From NCBI GenBank assembly GCA_910575075.1, contig CAJTCY010000005.1, positions 144,045-208,044 on the forward strand: a stretch of 64,000 nucleotides of DNA, given 5' to 3'. The translations under genes were made by a program, and so were the position numbers. The stretch is from Lachnospiraceae bacterium. GTDB taxonomy: Bacteria; Bacillota; Clostridia; Lachnospirales; Lachnospiraceae. A model generated the notes under the pieces. The model did no database searches and was not told the origin of the DNA. It saw only the letters and a list, made by a program, of their open reading frames with translations. Position 1 is the first letter of the stretch, and each line of letters starts with the position of its first letter. Shown in pieces: positions 59,850 to 64,000 of this stretch.

Positions 59850-60491
59850 TTAACAAGTTCTTTCACTGTTTCTGGCCTTCTCAGCAAATTCTAATATAAT
59901 TCTTCTTTCTTTTCCCCCCTCGCTCTCCACGCCAGAACTTACATCCACCACATCCGGTGAAAATATTCTCACAGCCTCGGAGACATTTCCAGGGTGCAAA
60001 CCTCCGGCAAGGACAAATGTTTTTCCCGCAAAATATTCGGTTTTCGCCTGCTGCACTGCCTCTTTGCTGCTCTGCCAGTCAAACGTCCTGCCGCCTCCGG
60101 CCGTCCCCGCGTCAAGCACATAACCTCTGATATTTTCATGAGGTATCAGCTTCTTTAAATCCTCTGTCTCTTTCAGATTACAAGCCTGCCAGATCGCTAT
60201 TCTACTGTTTTCCAAAATCTCTTTCCGCAAACATCCATGAATTTGTATCAGATCAAATCCGGACTGTTCTATTTTCCTTAACAATTCCAAATCCGGACTG
60301 ACTGTCACTGCCACACTTTTTATATTTTTCTGCAAATGCCTGCGGATTTCTTCTGCTTTCTCTATCGGAACATTGCGTCTGCTTTTTTCCCAGAAGACAA
60401 AACCTGCATATTCTGCCTGAATCTCATTGAGAAATGCCGCTTCTTCGACTCTGGTGATTCCGCATATTTTAATCTGTGGCCTTCTTTGCAT
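59850..60491 (-). CDS. trpF: Phosphoribosylanthranilate isomerase
   Basis: The protein has 213 residues, a single-domain enzyme. It has the opening [13 protein letters not shown] with the catalytic Cys, [35 protein letters not shown] (catalytic Asp, about 125-140) and [10 protein letters not shown] with [11 protein letters not shown] for phosphate binding. It performs the Amadori rearrangement before TrpC. The ATG at 60491 has better spacing to GAAAGGG than the GTG nine bases upstream. It follows trpC closely. Confidence 0.94.
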   Translation of the reverse strand: MQRRPQIKICGITRVEEAAFLNEIQAEYAGFVFWEKSRRNVPIEKAEEIRRHLQKNIKSVAVTVSPDLELLRKIEQSGFDLIQIHGCLRKEILENSRIAIWQACNLKETEDLKKLIPHENIRGYVLDAGTAGGGRTFDWQSSKEAVQQAKTEYFAGKTFVLAGGLHPGNVSEAVRIFSPDVVDVSSGVESEGGKERRIILEFAEKARNSERTC

Positions 60492-60519
60492 TGCTATCAC
60501 CCTTTCAAACGCTTCCTGC

Positions 60520-61296
60520 TTACAGAGATTTCCAATGTGCCGCCAGTTCTCCGGGATTTTCGGATTCCATCAGCGCCCTGCCAATGAGAAATGCATCCAC
60601 TCCCGCTTCTTTGAGAAATTTCACATCTTCATCACTGACGATGCCGCTCTCTGCCACAAAAACCTTTCCCTCTGGCATCCTCTGAGACAAACGCCTGGTG
60701 GTGTCCAGCCGGATCGTAAAATCATGAAGGTCGCGATTGTTGACGCCGATAATCCTGGCGTCCAGCTTCAAGGCGCGCTCCAGCTCTCTTTCATCATGCG
60801 TTTCCACCAGCGCATCCATGCCCAGTTCTTCGGTAAGCTGATAGAACTCTTTCATCTGCGTATCCTCTAAAATTGCTGCAATCAGAAGCACCGCGTCCGC
60901 TCCAAGCGCCTTCGCTTCATAGAACTGATATGCGTCAATCATAAAATCCTTCCGCAGCAGGGGCAGGGGCGACATGCTCCTGATTTCTTTTAAATCGTCT
61001 GCATTTCCGTGGAAATGATCTTCTTCGGTCAGGCAGGAGATTGCGTCCACAGCTGCATTGTATTCCCGCATCCGTTCCGGCAGGCTGAGTGTGCTCTCAA
61101 TTGTTCCAAGACTGGGCGACGCCTTCTTAAACTCTCCGATAATGGAAATCCCAGGCTTTGCCAGCGCCTGATAAAAGGAAAGGACGCCCGCTCTCTTCTG
61201 TTCCTCTGCCAGCCTGCGCATTGCTGTTTCACTGACCTTCGCCTTGTGTAAAGGAAGGCGTAATTTTTTATCTTCTACAATCTTATCTAATATCAT
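60520..61296 (-). CDS. trpC: Indole-3-glycerol-phosphate synthase
   Basis: The protein has 258 residues in a TIM-barrel. Motifs: GISIIGEFKKASPSLG (about 49-64) with the catalytic Lys, LTEEDHFHGNADDLK, PLLRKDFMIDAYQFYEAKALGADAVLLI (Lys-Asp, about 112-139), ALVETHDERELERAL, IGVNNRDLHDF and FVAESGIVSDEDV near the end. It closes the indole ring. It sits 11 bases after trpG and directly before trpF, unfused. Confidence 0.96.
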   Translation of the reverse strand: MILDKIVEDKKLRLPLHKAKVSETAMRRLAEEQKRAGVLSFYQALAKPGISIIGEFKKASPSLGTIESTLSLPERMREYNAAVDAISCLTEEDHFHGNADDLKEIRSMSPLPLLRKDFMIDAYQFYEAKALGADAVLLIAAILEDTQMKEFYQLTEELGMDALVETHDERELERALKLDARIIGVNNRDLHDFTIRLDTTRRLSQRMPEGKVFVAESGIVSDEDVKFLKEAGVDAFLIGRALMESENPGELAAHWKSL

Positions 61297-61307
61297 TTTT
61301 ATTCCTT

Positions 61308-61877
61308 TCAGATGATGCCGTTTACAAAGTTATCAATCATTCTTTTTCCATGCTGCGTATAGATGGATTCCGGATGAAACTGCATTCCTACCACTGGATA
61401 TTCTCTGTGGCGCATCGCCATAATTTCGCCATCTTCTGTCCTTGCCAGCACTCTTAAGCAGCTTGGAAAATCTTGCTTCCAAACGGCAAGAGAGTGATAA
61501 CGGGCAACCTTCAGCGGGGAATCAATCCCTGTAAAAATACTTTCTTTCGTATGTTGTATCACCGACTGCTTACCATGAAACAATTGTTTGGCATAACTGA
61601 CGACGCCTCCCAATGCCGCTCCAATGCACTGATGTCCCAGACAAATACCAAGAATGGGAACTTCTGTAAGAAATTCTTTCACCACGTCCATACAGATGCC
61701 TGCCTCCTTAGGGCTTTTGGAACCTGGAGACAACACGATCCGCTGCGGTCTCCGCTCGTATATTTCTTCTATGGTTATCTTATCGTTTCTCACAACCTGA
61801 ATATCTTCGGTAAAAATTCCCAGATACTGATACAGGTTATAAGTAAAGGAATCATAATTATCAATCAAAAGTATCAT
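61308..61877 (-). CDS. trpG: Anthranilate synthase glutamine amidotransferase subunit
   Basis: The protein has 189 residues and supplies ammonia to TrpE. It has IDNYDSFTYNLYQYLG at the start, the nucleophile Cys in ILGICLGHQCIGAALGG (about 75-91) and the His-Glu pair in GMQFHPESIYTQHG near the C-terminus. The usual SPGPGSP oxyanion segment reads SPGSKSPKEAG, so two positions differ. It might also serve para-aminobenzoate synthesis (TrpG/PabA sharing), but no pab gene is near. It lies 16 bases after trpE. Confidence 0.94.
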   Translation of the reverse strand: MILLIDNYDSFTYNLYQYLGIFTEDIQVVRNDKITIEEIYERRPQRIVLSPGSKSPKEAGICMDVVKEFLTEVPILGICLGHQCIGAALGGVVSYAKQLFHGKQSVIQHTKESIFTGIDSPLKVARYHSLAVWKQDFPSCLRVLARTEDGEIMAMRHREYPVVGMQFHPESIYTQHGKRMIDNFVNGII

Positions 61878-61893
61878 GCTTCTCCTCCTTATG

Positions 61894-63303
61894 TCACAAA
61901 TTTTCTTCTTCCACCAGTGTCTTTGCCAGCGCCATCACCTTATTGCAGCATTCCTGATATTCCAGTTCCGATTGGGAATCTGCCACGATTCCGGCTCCTG
62001 CCTGGAGATACACGCGGTTTCCTTTTTTGACCATAGTGCGGATGGTAATGCAGAAATCCATACCTCCGCCAAAATCCACATAGCCGGTAGCTCCTCCGTA
62101 CAATCCCCTGCGGCTTTCTTCCAGTTCATCTATAATTTCCATCGCACGGATTTTAGGAGCTCCGCTTAAAGTTCCTGCCGGAAGAAAGGAAGCTGCCAGG
62201 TCCAGAGGATGGAAATTTCCTTTCTTTCTCCCCTCCACCATCGAGGTAATGTGCATCACATGGGAATAATTCTGTACCTCCATAAACCGTGTTACCTTGA
62301 CCGTGCCAAACTCTGCAATCCGCCCCATATCATTTCTTGCCAGGTCTACCAGCATCACATGCTCCGCGCATTCTTTCTCATCTTGGAGAAGTTCCTGTTT
62401 TAACAGCTCATCTTCCGCCGCGTCCCTGCCGCGCTTTCTGGTTCCTGCGATCGGACAGGTAAACACGCTGTCTCCCTGCTGCTTTACAAGCATTTCCGGT
62501 GAACTTCCAATCACTTCAAATTCTCCGAACTGAAAGTAATACAGATAGGGAGAGGGATTCAGTTCTCTCAATTCTTTATACAATGCAAACCCATCCTGAC
62601 CAGTCTCAATGGTCCATCTTTGAGACAACACGGTCTGAAATATATGCCCTTCCCTGATATATTCTTTTATTTTTTCCACCTTCTGGCTGTACTCCGCCAG
62701 AGTATCAGATTTCCTAACAATTCTTCCGTCATGGACAAATGTCTGCCGTCTGGGCCTTTCTCTGGCTCTTCTTGCCTGAGCGATCATCCGCTCTGCCTCC
62801 TGCAGCGCTCTTACTTTTCCCTCTTCATGGTCTTCCTCCAGCACGACTGCCGTCAATGTCTCCGCCACATGGTCTATCAGGATAAATCTTGTCATCAGCA
62901 TCATCTGAATTGTCTCAATGCCGATCTCATCTGGATTGGCGTCTGGCAGCTCTTCCGTATAGCGCACAAAATCATATCCCAGGTTTCCCACCAGACCGCC
63001 GCTGAAATTCAACCCGTCTGCATCTTTGTGAATCTCAAATTCACTGTAATATTCTTTCAGCCGCATCAGAGGATTTCCTTCTCTTACTTCCTCTCCGTTC
63101 GCCCTGTGAATTACCAGGGCATTTCCGCTGGAGGTGATAATCTCATCCGGCTCCGCCCCGAAAAAGGTATAGCGGTCATAATTCTTATCATAACTTTCCA
63201 GAAGAAAGCCTTTCTTTGTTCCCACCAGATTTTCATACATTTCAATGGCGCTTTCGCCGACAATGCTTACGGTGCGTTTGTATACTCTTAAAATACGTTT
63301 CAT
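61894..63303 (-). CDS. trpE: Anthranilate synthase component I
   Basis: The protein has 469 residues. It converts chorismate and ammonia to anthranilate. The N-terminal domain keeps the tryptophan feedback motif LLES (KGFLLESYDKN), so allosteric inhibition is likely. The chorismate-binding domain has FQTVLSQRW, PSPYLYYFQFG, the CPIAGTRKRG turn, DLARNDMGRI and TLSGAPKIRAMEII. AGGAG stands eight bases before the ATG at 63303. A start further upstream would run into the T-box terminator and is rejected. It heads trpEGCFBAD. Confidence 0.96.
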   Translation of the reverse strand: MKRILRVYKRTVSIVGESAIEMYENLVGTKKGFLLESYDKNYDRYTFFGAEPDEIITSSGNALVIHRANGEEVREGNPLMRLKEYYSEFEIHKDADGLNFSGGLVGNLGYDFVRYTEELPDANPDEIGIETIQMMLMTRFILIDHVAETLTAVVLEEDHEEGKVRALQEAERMIAQARRARERPRRQTFVHDGRIVRKSDTLAEYSQKVEKIKEYIREGHIFQTVLSQRWTIETGQDGFALYKELRELNPSPYLYYFQFGEFEVIGSSPEMLVKQQGDSVFTCPIAGTRKRGRDAAEDELLKQELLQDEKECAEHVMLVDLARNDMGRIAEFGTVKVTRFMEVQNYSHVMHITSMVEGRKKGNFHPLDLAASFLPAGTLSGAPKIRAMEIIDELEESRRGLYGGATGYVDFGGGMDFCITIRTMVKKGNRVYLQAGAGIVADSQSELEYQECCNKVMALAKTLVEEENL

Positions 63304-63344
63304 TGTGAACTCCTTTCTGAAACAATCATTTTTAGGATTAAGAT

Positions 63345-63386
63345 AAAAAAATCCCTGGTAAAAGTCTGAATAACTCTTACCAGGGA
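63345..63386 (-). terminator. T-box-regulated terminator of the trp operon
   Basis: On the minus strand CCCTGGTAAGAGTTA pairs with the inverse in GACTTTTACCAGGG (arms 63371-63385 and 63353-63366), followed by ATTTTTTT. It stands about 40 bases before trpE. It is the off state of the T-box; uncharged tRNA-Trp would favour the antiterminator with the T-box sequence just upstream. Confidence 0.92.
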
Positions 63387-63387
63387 C

Positions 63388-63692
63388 GATTTTGGTCGTG
63401 GTGCCACCCTGTTTCACTATAGAACTGGCAATAAAGACCGTATCAGAAAACCCAAAAAGATTTCCGATAAAACAAAAAGCAGATATTTCAAATCAGAAAT
63501 ATCCGCCACCAATTCTATAATCTCAATCCGATACACATGATATCTTACCCCTGTAACGTGAGGACACGGCAGCCGCTACTATGTTTCCATTTCGCTTGGC
63601 ATCTTACAAATCCATTCTCATAAAACTTTCCTGTTATCTTCCACCAGCCGATAACTCTCTGTGAGGAACCTTTCTATGATACTACTTTTGCT
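63388..63692 (-). promoter_or_regulatory. Tryptophan-specific T-box leader
   Basis: The T-box sequence AGGGTGGCACCACG lies at 63410-63397, right before the terminator. Stem I spans about 63692-63600 with the AGAGAG and GCTGGTGG distal loop segments and a specifier loop GAGAATGGATTTG, whose specifier codon is TGG (63614-63612), Trp. Stem II/III regions lie between. Uncharged tRNA-Trp pairs at the specifier and at the T-box bulge to allow readthrough into trpE. Confidence 0.93.
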
Positions 63693-63724
63693 CATTGATT
63701 TTATTCTATATTTTAACTATATGC

Positions 63725-63753
63725 AGTTTAGCACACTAACGTACCTATGTCAA
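63725..63753 (-). promoter_or_regulatory. Promoter of the trp operon
   Basis: On the minus strand TTGACA (63753-63748) and TAAACT (63730-63725) are 17 bases apart. Transcription would begin near 63718, about 25 bases before the T-box stem I. The 63754-63860 stretch upstream shows no gene. Confidence 0.8.
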
Positions 63754-63875
63754 CTAATTTTTTTATTTGAGTTTCCCCATTTTTAACAACAACCGATATT
63801 TTAGTACCAAAAGGTCTTGCTGGCTTTGGCAGCCTAGTGTAGTGACATGATGATATTTAGTTTTACTACTACCTT

Positions 63876-64000
63876 TTAAGAGGCGGTAGTAAAACTGGGG
63901 TATAAAGATTTAAGTTTTATTCTGGCGTCACCTGTCCTAAAATGCCAGTTAACTTTTGCGGCCATTGTATTACGCTCCATTTCCCATACGGATAATTCAT
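63876..64000 (-). mobile_element. C-terminal end of a probable IS630-type transposase (runs out of window)
   Basis: The minus-strand frame is open from the window edge to a TAA at 63878-63876 and encodes 40 residues. They include WEMERNTMAAKVNWHF and DARIKLKSLYPS, which resembles the ends of clostridial IS630-family transposases as I recall them. The last codons lie in a hairpin (63862-63896; TTTTACTAC pairs with GTAGTAAAA). The end of the insertion sequence should lie between here and the trp promoter. The family call needs a search. Confidence 0.5.

Noticed and set aside
63304..63417. Longer TrpE start inside the T-box leader
   Set aside because: The extra codons are T-box and terminator sequence, and a good AGGAG site precedes the ATG at 63303.

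Overview
The window is a stretch of Firmicutes chromosome, most likely from a gut-type Lachnospiraceae (Clostridium cluster XIVa). This is inferred from the gene set: type III glutamine synthetase, WhiA-RapZ-HPr kinase, T-box and purine riboswitch control, [FeFe]-hydrogenase maturation, a flagellin, and a very large secreted Big_2-domain protein. AGGAGG-type ribosome binding sites are common, and most genes lie on the minus strand in long polar operons. No tRNA, rRNA or CRISPR array was seen.

Region by region. 1-400: the end of an unknown plus-strand gene with a Lys/Glu/Asp-rich tail, a 120-bp MITE-like element and a terminator. 0.4-5.7 kb: a stand-alone receiver-domain protein, an ammonium channel fused to a P-II domain, and glnN. 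The last two each have a leader terminator and are separated by short tandem repeats. 5.9-17.8 kb: fructose-bisphosphate aldolase, then a minus-strand housekeeping run (ftsH, uvrC, hprK, M18 aminopeptidase, murB, rapZ, whiA, lipid kinase). FtsH carries an unusual acidic repeat tail of over 300 residues. 18.0-22.3 kb, plus strand: pyrG, a YibE/F-type membrane protein and a flagellin. 22.7-28.8 kb: a 2041-residue secreted PHP-phosphoesterase protein.

29.0-40.1 kb is one nucleoside uptake and salvage operon of eleven genes on the minus strand. It reads from a purine (guanine-type) riboswitch: BMP lipoprotein, ABC ATPase, two permeases, uridine phosphorylase, deoC, cdd, add, deoB, a YczE-type membrane protein and a purine nucleoside phosphorylase. 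The genes together import nucleosides, deaminate and phosphorolyse them, and feed (deoxy)ribose phosphates to central metabolism. The secreted PHP protein lies just downstream and may supply substrate.

40.3-45.6 kb: HAD phosphatase, C39-type peptidase, a VanRS-like two-component pair, hydF, and the TM1266-type hydrogenase-associated small protein. The last two are separated by a 281-bp imperfect palindrome. 45.7-53.4 kb: glycerate kinase, the Trk potassium system, DegV, YbaK and an ABC-F ATPase. 53.6-56.5 kb is an accessory islet: a RloAB (AbiL-like) ATPase/Toprim pair and a DUF4160-DUF2442 pair with an operator-like promoter. 56.7-63.7 kb is a complete tryptophan operon, trpEGCFBA-trpD, with trpD last, controlled by a tryptophan T-box. 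The window ends in the C-terminus of a probable IS630-type transposase.
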